NCBI GenBank assembly: GCA_034620365.1
Contig: JAQGEQ010000206.1
Span: 186,001-250,000, forward strand
Direction: 5' to 3'
DNA from: Pegea sp. RAD2-039
Lineage: Eukaryota > Chordata > Thaliacea > Salpida > Salpidae
DNA: 64,000 nucleotides
Numbering within the stretch: position 1 is the first letter of the stretch; each line of letters opens with the position of its first letter. Shown here one piece after another: positions 22,351 to 32,468 of this stretch. The notes under the pieces were generated by a model. The model was not told the DNA's origin and made no database searches. It was given only the letters and a program-made list of their open reading frames with translations. The position numbers and the translations under genes are program-made.

Positions 22351-24420
22351 CTAGTGGCCGAAAAAGATGGTTGTAATGATAATAAAAAGACTCAATGGTT
22401 GAAAATGATTGCAGTAAAGAAATTCTGAAAAATAAATATTTGAGATTATCTCATCTTCTATTTGATGATCATTTAGATGAAGTTCAAAATCAATTACATC
22501 TAAGTTAGTTTTTTATTATAGTATTCTAGTAATTACTAATTTTATTCAATCAATTCTTTTTAATAAATTCAGCTTCCAGAAACAGATTAAATCTTTAGAG
22601 GAAAAACAAATCTTTAAAGATCTTTAGGAAAGCAAACTGACAAGTAATAGTTGTTTTCATTTTCATAAAAACTTAAATTAAGTTTTACTGATTAAAACCA
22701 ACCAATCAGTTCAGCCAAAAAACTTTTAAAAAGAATAAAGTTTCCAGAAAATTAGAATTCTAAAAAAAAAATATTAAAACTGACCAACAAAAATATTTAA
22801 ATAAATTTTAACAAAGAAATTTCATAACAAAACTTTATATTTTACTTTTTTTTTTAATTTTTGATACTAAGCTCTTCTTAAAATTATTAAATAAACATTT
22901 ATTAGAGTTAAAAATTAATTAAAGAGTTTTTAAAAGAAAATATTGTGTTTTCAAAATGAAATTGCTTTCTTAAAAGGACTTAATTTAATCTTAAACATTA
23001 AATGATTACAAATTAGAAAAAAATATATAACTTATAAGAGTTGTCATAAAAATTAAAATGACTTTGTAACAAAATTTAACAAAAATAAATGTAACCTTAA
23101 ATTTCGAAAAACTAAAAACTTTTTTAAACATTTGACAAATTCTTTCTGGTGATTAACACTTCTGAGAACCAAACATCAAAAAAGCCATTTTAGTTGCTAA
23201 ATATCAAAATATTTCAGAATAAAATTTTTAAATTAAAAAAAAACTAACAACTAAACGAAAAAAAAACATTTATATTGTAAAAATTCATTGAATGCTTAAT
23301 TTAAAAGTTTCAAAAAAATTGTTGAAATCATATTCTTTTAAATTTTACAGTTATTTGACTTTCAAAAACGTTTTTAAACTTAAATATGCCTTAAAAACCC
23401 TTTTTTTATATCTGTCTTTCTGAGATTAGCAACTGGAGAAAAGACCAAAATTAAATTTACCGAAAGAACTCAAATCTAACCTTGAGCCAAATAAGAGCAG
23501 CTGTAAGTGGCTTTAAAAAATCAGTTTTATTAATTAATAATAGATAGGTTATATTTCTTTTAATTTTCATAGTAATACAGTAATAAGATAATATAAAATG
23601 CAATTTAAAACATAAATGAAAAGGAAGAAAGTGAGACCTTGAATAATAACGAAAATCCTTAATATGGTCCTTAATTTTAGTTTACAAAAAGTACCTATAT
23701 TAGAAGAAGACAGTCATTAGAAGCTAAGCTGTGTTTGAAGACTATTTATTAATTCATTTATTTATCATTAAGTCAATAATTAAGTGAATCACGTAAAAGT
23801 GTCGAAAAAAAATAGTAATCTAGCATTATATTTATTACAATTATTTCTCATAATACCTGATAAAATTTGTTGCTTGATTATGACCGACAACATTTTTAGT
23901 GTTGTTTAAGTTAATTTTAAGATAAATAGTAATTATTAATTATAAGAATAAAAATGTTCAGTTATTCTGTCATAAGAAAAGCTTAATTAAATTACTAAAT
24001 TTAATTTAGTGATAATCCAATTTATCTCAAATTTTAATTGTCATGGCAACAAAGTGTTAACATCTGCGTTCGTTATTCAAAAATTGTTGAGATTTTATAA
24101 TAAAAAAAGATTTAATTTGTTTAGTTATTTGGATTTCTATAAGTTTAAATTGGTAATATTGTTTTGAATTAATAATTTTTAAACGATAAATAACTTTTAC
24201 AAATTTTTTTATTTGAACATTTATAAATGAAATTACTTAACTAGTGGTTATATTTTTTGATATATTATTAATAATTTCGAACTTTTTATTTTATTTAAAA
24301 GATGAAATGACTTTGATGTAATTAATCAATTTAAAATAATTTTAATTATTGTGTAAAAATAATACAAAAATATTGAAAATATGTTTATTGTTGTTGTTTT
24401 TCAGATTTTATTTTCACAGA
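22351..24420. other. AT-rich intergenic DNA
   Basis: About 2 kb of very A/T-rich sequence with long A and T runs and no coding signal. The last 20 bases hold two acceptor-like sites (TTTTTCAG and TTTCACAG) just before the next start codon. Confidence 0.6.
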
Positions 24421-25351
24421 ATGTCAAAATCAGATATCCAACTTGGTTAGATTTTTTAAACAATTTTTAAACAAGTTTTTAAAAGTTTTTTATTTCTAGA
24501 TTCTGAAGGATTTTTTCGGCCTTCAAACCGTCAGTTTAAACCTCACATTCAAAATATTCAAATTCAGTACACAAAGTATAAACAAATAATTGTTAGAAAA
24601 ACAATTATAAACATAATTTATTTTTCAATTAAATCTTATAATTGTTTAAAGCATCTTTTGTATCAATTTTCTTTATTAAAAATAAATGTTTTCAAAATGT
24701 TGTAAAAATAATTTTTATTAATTAAAAAAGAAATCTTTTAGCTTTTCAGGAGGTTTAGATTGGAAATCACGGATCAGATCAATTCCAGCTCCTTCTAATC
24801 ACCAGGAGGCGCTCTTTTATCCACCGATGACGTCATCAATGCGACATTTTGAACAACACAATGCACAATCAAATGATGAATATCTTCTTTATCCTTCAAG
24901 ATCTCGAAACAAAACCTTTATTGCGCCTTGTACATCTTGTGACGTCATCATTGCTACACCAAGCTCCACACACGTCACTTCAGCTGTTTCTGATGACGTC
25001 ATAATCAGATCGTCGACTGCTGCGGAATATTCAAAGAATTTCTTCAAAATTAATTCTAAAAAAATCAGATCTGGGTATGTTGATGACGTCACTTGTTGAT
25101 GACGTCACTTGTTATCTTTTGTTTTTCAGAAAACTTTTAAATCTTCAATCAGAGCCTAAAATAGAAAAATACTCGAAAAAGTGAAAAAAATTTTCTTTTA
25201 AATAGATTTTTGTCAAAATTGAATATTTTCAAATTTTAGGAAAAGTTTTAAAGAAAAAGAAGAAGTAAGAAAATTAGAAGAAGAAATTAAAGATGTAAAG
25301 AATTTATCTAATTGGAAACCCTCTATATCAATTCTTCAAGAAACTTTTTAA
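24421..25351 (+). CDS. Uncharacterised 180-aa protein, five exons
   Basis: I do not recognise the family. Exons 24421-24445, 24500-24529, 24750-25074, 25130-25180 and 25240-25351 join in phase with standard GT/AG sites. The protein starts MSKSDIQLD, then GFFRPSNRGLDWKSRIRSIP. A serine/threonine-rich middle follows, with MTSS, CTSCDVI and SDDVIIRSS, partly encoded by TGACGTCA repeats. It ends in a short charged coiled coil (KEKEEVRKLEEEIKDVKNL) and NWKPSISILQETF. There is no signal peptide or membrane segment. Five TGACGTCA copies lie in exon 3 and the following intron. The stop TAA overlaps AATAAA (25350-25355), so the 3'UTR would be extremely short. Splicing logic, the terminal poly(A) signal and the acceptor at the ATG argue for a real gene; the composition could suit a ciliary or cytoskeletal protein, but that is a guess. 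Confidence 0.65.
24828..25107. promoter_or_regulatory. Cluster of five TGACGTCA palindromes
   Basis: Copies lie at 24828-24835, 24940-24947, 24994-25001, 25084-25091 and 25100-25107. The last two form a tandem pair, GATGACGTCACTTGTT repeated, inside an intron. The others are in the coding part of exon 3. Confidence 0.6.
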
Positions 25352-25355
25352 ATAA

Positions 25356-26718
25356 AATTTAAAAGAAAAAAAAGTATTTTGATATATTTGAAAATTTAGA
25401 GGCAGATAATGATAATAAATCATTTTAAAGTCAAATCAAGTTTTTAATGTTTCTAAACAAGGAAATAAAAAATTCAAACATTTTAAATATCCAAAAATAA
25501 AGTGAACTTTAAACCAAAATATAAAAAAGGTCAAAATGAAGATAAAATAATTCTTCAGTTTTTGTTATTTTATTCATTCTTTGGTATATACCATCAACAA
25601 GTTTATTGTGATTTGAACTGAACATATCAATATAAAGTTTCAGTAGAAAAACTTCCTTTAGATATTTTTTTACATTTTGTTGAATTAGAATTCAAATCTA
25701 CATTTCTAAAATAATCGAAAATTAATTTGACACAAATGACCAAAACATTCGAACAAATCTAAAAAGGAAAGTCTGTCATTGCTAAACTGTCCACTGAAAA
25801 AAGCATTTCCAGCCACACTAATCCCTTAAGAGCGGAAACTTTGTGAGATTCTGAACCAAAAAGGGCTTTTTATAATTTTTCTATGGGGGTTTATTTTAAA
25901 GAGAAATTTAACTTAAGATAAATTCTTAAGTAAGTTGATAGAAAAATAATTGTAACAAATTTAAAACTACAAATAACTGTGTTATGAATAAAAACATTTA
26001 TTTGTCAAATATAAACTTAAATTAATATATTTATTAAAACAATGTATAATTGGAAATACAATTATGTCACTGAATTTTTAATGAGGAAATATATATGATG
26101 ACAAGAATAAATCTAAGACTAACTACAATTTTGGAAATCTAAACAAAGAGGTCATTAACTTATTTTTAACCTTAAGTTAGAGTTGAAAGGGAAGTTAGAA
26201 CGAATTTTAAACGAAATATATTTTAAACAAAAATTATTTCTGATTTACTTTTTGAAAGATGTCGAAGGGTTTCAGATCAAGTTTTAATTATTTTAAAAAC
26301 TATTACGTCTTGAAAAATACTTTTTAACATAAATTATTTGTAATTTTTAAGGTATTTAATACAATTATTGAAGTATATATAGAATTGCAAGTTGATTCTT
26401 TAGTATTAAAATATATTAGGTTTTTCAAAGAATAATTTAGATTTATATTAAAGCTATTGGTGCGCAGAATAAGATGTAATAGTTTAAACTCTTAGTATAT
26501 CAAAAATAAGGTATAAATCAGAAGTAGTCTGAAAAATTAAAAATTGTATTTTACTTTTTAAAGATTATCACTTAGTGTATTTATGAAACTAAAAAAAAAG
26601 TATTTATGTTAAAGAACTATTTTAATATAACTAAATTTTAGAACTTTTTAGTGTTTAAATAACTTAATTAAGAAACACGAGTATCAAAAACATTTCTGAA
26701 ACATCAAAATCTGATGGA
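25356..26718. other. AT-rich intergenic DNA
   Basis: No coding signal recognised between the poly(A) signal of the 180-aa gene and the second GPCR. Confidence 0.6.
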
Positions 26719-28331
26719 ATGACCAGTTTTACTTCAAATATTTCTGATGTTGCATCATCTACTGGACCAACCAGCTATCTGTCAAATGTCATTATCACAT
26801 TTTGCATTATGATCTTTTTCTTGGTTAGTTTTGGTGGAAACCTTGTGACACTCGTGACTATCAAGTCAAACTCACATTTGCAAAGCATTAAAAATACAAT
26901 TATAGCAAGTCTTTGTGTAACAGATCTTATATCAACTTCTATTTCGCCTTTGTGGTTATATCGAACCACTTGGGGTTATAGTGATTGGCAATGGAGTAAC
27001 TTTTTGTGTAAGTTTCTTTAATGTGTATATTGTGGACACGTTATAACCATAATTGTTTATATTTCAGGCAGATTCTATTGGGTGTCTGACTTTACTGTCT
27101 GCTATGTAACAATTCTTCATATTGCTTCCTTTGCTGCTTTTCGATTTGCTGTTGTGCGCAAACCTTTTAAAGTTTGGGATATTTCAAAAAAAAAACTTGT
27201 TTATTACATCCTCAGTTTGTGGATCATTTCACTAATGATTGCTTCGCCTTTAACAGTTTTAGTAAGAGCTGAAAACAATCTTGAAATAAGAAGTGAGTGG
27301 TTATTTTGAGTAGATTCATAAACAAAAAATAAAAATTCTACTTAAAAAATCATGAAAATCAGAAATCTAGATACTTTCTATTTTCAAAGTTTTTTATATT
27401 AAATCAGTGTTTCTTTCATGTATATTGAAGTTGCAATATAAGCAGGGTAGATTAGATAATTGAAAAAAATAAAGATAAATAAGAAATATTTAATACAATT
27501 TCGAACTATGGTAAGTAATCAATGATAACCACTAACCTCTTGTTAGCTTGTATCTTCTTTATTTTGTTTAAACTCTTCGTAGATGGTTCATGTACACCTT
27601 CTTGTACAATTATAAATAATGAAAGAGAAGAGAGATGTTGTTGGAGACAATTTCAGACTTATTCTTTTATAATCGCTCCATTAGTGGTTGTTTTACCATT
27701 GACAATTATTATTATTTGTTCTCTATTGCTAATTGGAAAACTTATCAAACAAAACAAGTAATTTAAACTTCAAAAACAAATTATTTTCTAAATCTCAATA
27801 GCATTCATGTGTTCTAGCTTTTTAATTTTTTTTTTGTTTAAGGAATTTTTAAAATTTATTTAAACTATTTCCTTTATTTTATTTAGAAAGCTTAACAACA
27901 AAGGCCAGGGTAATTTTGAAGTGGAAATCATAAGAAGTCATACTTTGAATACAAAAGTAGCAAAAAGTCGTGTAAATATTTCTAAAACTTTAAAAGTTAA
28001 CCCTAAAACTAATCGCTGTCTATCACCAGAGCAAATAAACTTAAAAATAAAAAATAGAAAAAAGTTAAGACGACACCGAAAAATAACTTTTCAATTAGGT
28101 CTGATTGTGCTTTCATTTATTCTTGGATTTGTACCAATAACAACTTATATAGTTTGGACAACTTTAACTAATGAAGGATTTATACTTAATTACTGGCTTC
28201 AAATTGGTTGTTATTTTTGCTTACGTTTCAGTGAATGTCTTAACCCTGTAATGTATAATCTGGGATCACATAAGCTTCGTAAAGAGACTGAAACCTTTTT
28301 GCAAAATTTAAGAAAAAAAATTGCTCTGTGA
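26719..28331 (+). CDS. Rhodopsin-like (class A) G-protein-coupled receptor, copy 2
   Basis: Paralogue of the receptor at 15559. Exons 26719-27007, 27068-27292, 27583-27757 and 27887-28331 give 377 aa. Exons 2 (225 bp) and 3 (175 bp) match the other copy in length and phase. The N-terminus (SNISDVASSTGPTSYLSN) and TM1-TM2 are near-identical to copy 1, while the third loop and C-terminus have diverged. Landmarks: GGNLV in TM1, LCVTDL in TM2, FLC before TM3, FRF in place of DRY, a cysteine-rich ECL2 (SCTPSC and RCCW), VLPLTI in TM5, LGFVP in place of CWxP, and LNPVMYN in TM7. Ligand and G protein are unknown. The start is the first in-frame ATG and lines up with copy 1. Confidence 0.88.
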
Positions 28332-29504
28332 AAGTACACAGAAATTTTTCTTTCTATTATTTCTATAAAAAGGTACAAAATAACCAAGCAACAATTGACT
28401 TTCTACATGTTTGTAAACTCTAATCGCTACTTTGTTATTTCTTTTATATTGTCATTGTATCAAAAAATATTTACTTTTATATCATACATCTCTTTAATTA
28501 GCACTTTTTAACTGATTATTGTTTTAATTACTTGTAAAGTAGACATAAATACATAAAGCTTTAAATATATTTCAGATAAACATTTAATGAATACAATGCA
28601 TAACTTTCTTATGATATAAAATTAATTTTTCAAATGTATCAGTCAGTTACCAAATCATTTTTCTGAATTCAGGTAAAAGAAAAATTTTGCAAATATAATT
28701 TCAGCCCTTAAGTTAAATCATTTCTATATTTGAGAAGATTTTGTAGATTTAATCATGTTCTAAAATATTGTATGTCCTAAATAAATGTTAAGAACATTTA
28801 TTTACTTCAAATTTTATCGTTTTGAATAAAATTTTAAGCCTGGTTCTTTATGGTAGCTTGATTGAATTTACTTTGTAACTGATCAAGTAAACTTAATTTT
28901 TAATAAGTAACTTTATATAAAAAATCTTTATATTAGTTTGTTTGTTTAAAAAGTTGAACTTTTAAGAAATCGTTCAATCAATTAAAACTACTACTAGAAA
29001 AACCAGCTTCAAAACACTAATTTATTTGAAATATCATCACTCAAAACACTTTCCGTCGAAGCAGATCCAAAATTATTATAAGATTACTGGCTCTTATTTC
29101 ACAGTTTGAAAATAGGTATAAATGCGGAAAGTGTCTTCTCACAAAATACTCAATTATTTGAAGTATAATAAATAATAAAGTATAATATATATAGTATAAT
29201 AATATATTTTCATCAGAAATTATTCACAAATATTACATGATTAAGTTAAAAACTTCTAAATACTTTTAATTGGTTTGATTTTTGGTTGCCTATTGAAAAA
29301 AAAAATAAATTGAAAAAAGAATTTAGAAGTAAAAGAAGCAACTGCAGATGGTAGAGTTGTAATCAACAGAATTATTTTAAACTTAAAATTTTGTTTATTG
29401 ATTAGCAGATAAAAGAGAATTTCAAACAAGACGAAGAAATTTGAAAAAATAAATTATTCAAAGATTTTGATTGCTGGTTGAGAATTGTAAAAATTTGAAG
29501 AAAT
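28332..29504. other. Spacer between GPCR copy 2 and MOCS2
   Basis: AT-rich convergent intergenic DNA with no coding signal. A 10-bp inverted pair (ACACTTTCCG near 29047 and CGGAAAGTGT near 29124) is visible; its meaning is unknown. Confidence 0.5.
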
Positions 29505-30314
29505 TTATTTCGAATCACTCCAACTACATTCACTATTAGACATCCATTTTGTGGTACCATCAGCATATACTTCCTTCTTCCAGATAGGGACAATCGATTT
29601 GACTAAATCTAAACATCGCGCAGTCGCTGTAATAGCGTCAGCTCTTCGTGGTGAAGAAGTAGCGACTAAAATGGAGCTTTCTTTTATTGGAACCGTTCTA
29701 TGCAATAAATAAGACATTTTGGTTTTTACAATTCTTTTGAAAGTTTTTTTGAAATAATTTTTGGGAAAGTTGAAAAGAATAATGAAACAAACCCAATTCT
29801 GTGATGGACAGCGATATTAACCACATTTGGAAATTCTTTGCGAAGTTTTTCGCAGATTTTTCGAATTTCTTTCACAGCCATCTCTTCGTAACATTCATAA
29901 TCGAGTTGAATGACTTCTTTTCCTTTGAAATTGTTTCTGGTTGTTCCTATTTGTCAGAAATATTTGATTTCAAAAAGTAACAATATCCAACAAATTAAAG
30001 AAATCAGGAACTTAGAGATCAGATTATTCAGAAGTTAAAATAACAGTCCTATAATTTGCTTAAAAACCTTATTCATAATCAATAACAGAATAATTAGGTA
30101 ACAGACAACACTATATATTATAATAATACATATTTATAATATATATATAAAATAATTATGATGTTATTATTCCATAGAAAAATAAAAACTAGAATAAAAA
30201 CGAACCAATGAAAATAGAAATAGCTCCACAGCTCTCTGACGCCACCAAGCGGTTGACTTCGTTGACATCTAGTTGCTTTGGAGTGATGATGACAGAAGTG
30301 AGAGACTCGTTCAT
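29505..30314 (-). CDS. MOCS2B: Molybdopterin synthase catalytic (large) subunit
   Basis: The MoaE-type subunit combines with MOCS2A to insert dithiolene sulphur into precursor Z during molybdenum cofactor synthesis in the cytosol. Three exons (30314-30206, 29946-29793, 29697-29505) give 151 aa, near the family norm. Family segments are clear: VNRLVASESCGAISIFIG, TTRNNFKGKEVIQLDYECYEEMA, VNIAVHHRIGTVPIKESS, SSPRRADA and the catalytic-loop VPIWKKEVY. The N-terminus keeps only a short pre-domain. Its ATG lies one base after the stop codon of MOCS2A (TGA-T-ATG), so it is expressed from the same transcript or by reinitiation. The stop TAA is embedded in AATAAA (29509-29504). Confidence 0.96.
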
Positions 30315-30315
30315 A

Positions 30316-30730
30316 TCAGCCTCCACTGATTGGTGGAATTACTGCTAATATATCTTCACTTTTCAAATGAATATCTTCGTGTTTGTCGATGTATTCTTCG
30401 TTTAAGGCCAGAGCAAAACAATTTTGAAGTTGATTTAGTCTAAAATTGAAAATTTTTTCATTTTAAATTCACATTTTTTAAGTATTTGAACTTGGGTGAG
30501 TTTTATTTACAATTTTTTTGATGTTTTTTAAATAAATCAACCTTGGATATGCCGAAAGTAATTCAAATCGAAGTTCTTCTTCGTTTATTGTAGAATTAAG
30601 GTTTAAAGATGAAGTAGAAACACCAGTTAGTTCTCGACTTTTAGCATAAAACAAAATTTTTACCTGAAATTTATTTCATTAAAAATCAATCAACAAGTTT
30701 TACAACCACAAAACCAACCTTGATTTTCAT
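30316..30730 (-). CDS. MOCS2A: Molybdopterin synthase sulphur-carrier (small) subunit
   Basis: The MoaD-type ubiquitin-like protein carries sulphur as a C-terminal thiocarboxylate to MOCS2B. Three exons (30730-30719, 30663-30542, 30439-30316) join in phase to 85 aa. It starts MKIKVKILFYAKSRELTG and ends AVIPPISGG, with the essential terminal Gly-Gly. I chose this ATG because it gives the conserved beta-strand start. Upstream, a TTTTTCAG acceptor is followed by a five-codon upstream frame (ATGAAAATGATGTGA) whose stop overlaps this start as TGATG. METTL17 ends only 79 bp upstream on the same strand. The TGA stop is followed after one base by the MOCS2B ATG. Confidence 0.92.
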
Positions 30731-30809
30731 CACATCATTTTCATTTTGACCTGAAAAACAAAACTTCAAGAAATTAATTTTTCATTAACTAAATTTAATA
30801 AAGTCTCAA
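30731..30809 (-). promoter_or_regulatory. 79-bp METTL17-MOCS2A spacer with acceptor and upstream ORF
   Basis: Read on the - strand, the spacer has ATTAAA, a pyrimidine-rich tract and TTTTTCAG, then GTCAAAATGAAAATGATG leading into the MOCS2A start. No donor site is needed on this side if a leader is spliced in trans, so the layout fits an operon with spliced-leader addition. A conventional short promoter plus 5'UTR intron is the alternative. Confidence 0.4.
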
Positions 30810-32216
30810 TCATTTCTCAGTCAAAGGAATAAGGTCTCCAACTTTCGATCTTTTTAGTAAAGTATAACTTTGTTTATCATCTTTGTATTTGGACAGTGTA
30901 GTATCAACCAGCTGACCACTGACAGTACACAACTTACAACCGATGCAGTTTTTTAGCTTTTTTGGAGGAGCTAATAGTCGGGGCCAAGATTTGATGTGGT
31001 CGCCTGATCGATCGTTTAGTTTATCCAGTATCAAATAAGTGAAGACACACTTCTGTGAATCATTAAATCTTCCAGCAAAAGTTGGGGAGTTATATTTTTG
31101 TATGAAGGTACAAGAAGTTTTAGTGTCCACGAGAGGGCAAGGAAGTTTATGGGGACAGGGTGCAACCACGGTACCAACTTTCACGCGCTTTTTAATTCTT
31201 CGAGCGTTTTCACCAAAACCAAATTCATTCTTGGCAAGAAAACTTCTCGCTTCTTGAATCAATTGATGTCCGAAAGTATTCCCATTTTCAATTAGTACTA
31301 AATATCGATCGGTTTTTTCCCACAATAATCTCAAAAGTTTTATTCTTTGCTCCCAACTTTGTATCTCACTTAAACTGTAAGATGCAGTCACAAGATCATA
31401 AGTAGATTCAGATGCTATTGGAAGAGACTTTCGGATGTATATTCCGGGAAGATACATATTGAGATCACCACCAGAAAAAAGATAAAAAGAAAGATTATTC
31501 ATAGAAGTAGAACGATCAACACAAATATACTGATTTAGAGATGAGCTCCAAAAATGATTAGTCACCCAGACATTAGTACCAATACCTGAACCAAAATCAA
31601 GCAACGAGGTTGGTTTGAAGGTTGGATCTCTCATAAAAATCTCATTGAGGACACGATAAGAAGATGAATAATTAGTAGCAGCTCTTACTAGAAGATAAGC
31701 TGCAGACACACTTTCATCATAATCAACAGCCTTCCAATGGTTTAGTTGTGAATCAACTGAATCTTGTTGATGTGGAGTTGATGTTGGAACTTGTTGTAGT
31801 TGAAGATTATTTTGTAATTTGAGGATTTCTTTGTAATTACATCTGATATCAGCAACCACAGGATTTGGTTTATTATTTCTCTTTTTCGCTTCGTTATGAA
31901 ATTGTGGTTTTCTTGAGTACAAAAAGTTATCTAATCTTACTCCAATTGGTTTTATTTCATCAAGATCAAAATCTGATAAGAAAGAGCTGATAGAATCACA
32001 GAGTTGATTCGGCAAGCTGATTGGAGGGAGATGTAACCTTCCAGGGTGTTTACTATAAGAACTTCCCCACCACCTTCCACTAACCAGTTGATCATTCAAA
32101 CATTTTGATAACTTTTTTTCAGTCCAAGATAACTTTTCATTTACTTTACTAGAATAAGAGCAGCATTGATTCCATAAAATTTGAGTCTGATACTTGATAT
32201 AACGATTCTTTATCAT
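30810..32216 (-). CDS. METTL17: METTL17 / Rsm22-family mitochondrial ribosome assembly factor
   Basis: Binds the mitochondrial small ribosomal subunit during assembly and is needed for mitochondrial translation. One frame of 468 aa, normal for the family, without introns. The N-terminus is basic and lacks acidic residues for about 25 positions, fitting a matrix targeting sequence. RWWGSSYSKHPGRLHLPPISLP is a family hallmark. The SAM-binding Rossmann motif LLDFGSGIGT is at 205-214, and YDLVTASYSLSEI at 273-285. The cysteines known in the family to bind a [4Fe-4S] cluster are present: C354, C360 and C369 (APCPHKLPCP, then C), with C424/C427/C430 in CIGCKLC. It lies 252 bp downstream of USP30 and 79 bp upstream of MOCS2A, all on the same strand. 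Confidence 0.93.
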   Translation of the reverse strand: MIKNRYIKYQTQILWNQCCSYSSKVNEKLSWTEKKLSKCLNDQLVSGRWWGSSYSKHPGRLHLPPISLPNQLCDSISSFLSDFDLDEIKPIGVRLDNFLYSRKPQFHNEAKKRNNKPNPVVADIRCNYKEILKLQNNLQLQQVPTSTPHQQDSVDSQLNHWKAVDYDESVSAAYLLVRAATNYSSSYRVLNEIFMRDPTFKPTSLLDFGSGIGTNVWVTNHFWSSSLNQYICVDRSTSMNNLSFYLFSGGDLNMYLPGIYIRKSLPIASESTYDLVTASYSLSEIQSWEQRIKLLRLLWEKTDRYLVLIENGNTFGHQLIQEARSFLAKNEFGFGENARRIKKRVKVGTVVAPCPHKLPCPLVDTKTSCTFIQKYNSPTFAGRFNDSQKCVFTYLILDKLNDRSGDHIKSWPRLLAPPKKLKNCIGCKLCTVSGQLVDTTLSKYKDDKQSYTLLKRSKVGDLIPLTEK

Positions 32217-32468
32217 AATAAACTCTTAAACAATTATTTGATAACAATTTTACCCTGAGGTCAAAGTTCACAAAAAAAAAGCTGTAAAAATGAAATTAGA
32301 AAAATAACGGCATGAAATTTTGTCATATAAAGTAGTTACACAAAACTCGTACAGTTGTAAATGTAACAATTATAATTATAATAGTAAAATCAATAAACAT
32401 AACAGAAACTTCACCCTTAAAACTTTAAGGTGAAAAATAGAAACTTTGAAAAAATCAACTTTTATTTG

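Noticed and set aside
15559..28331. GPCRs as opsins
   Set aside because: TM7 lacks a lysine near NPVMY, so retinal attachment is not possible.
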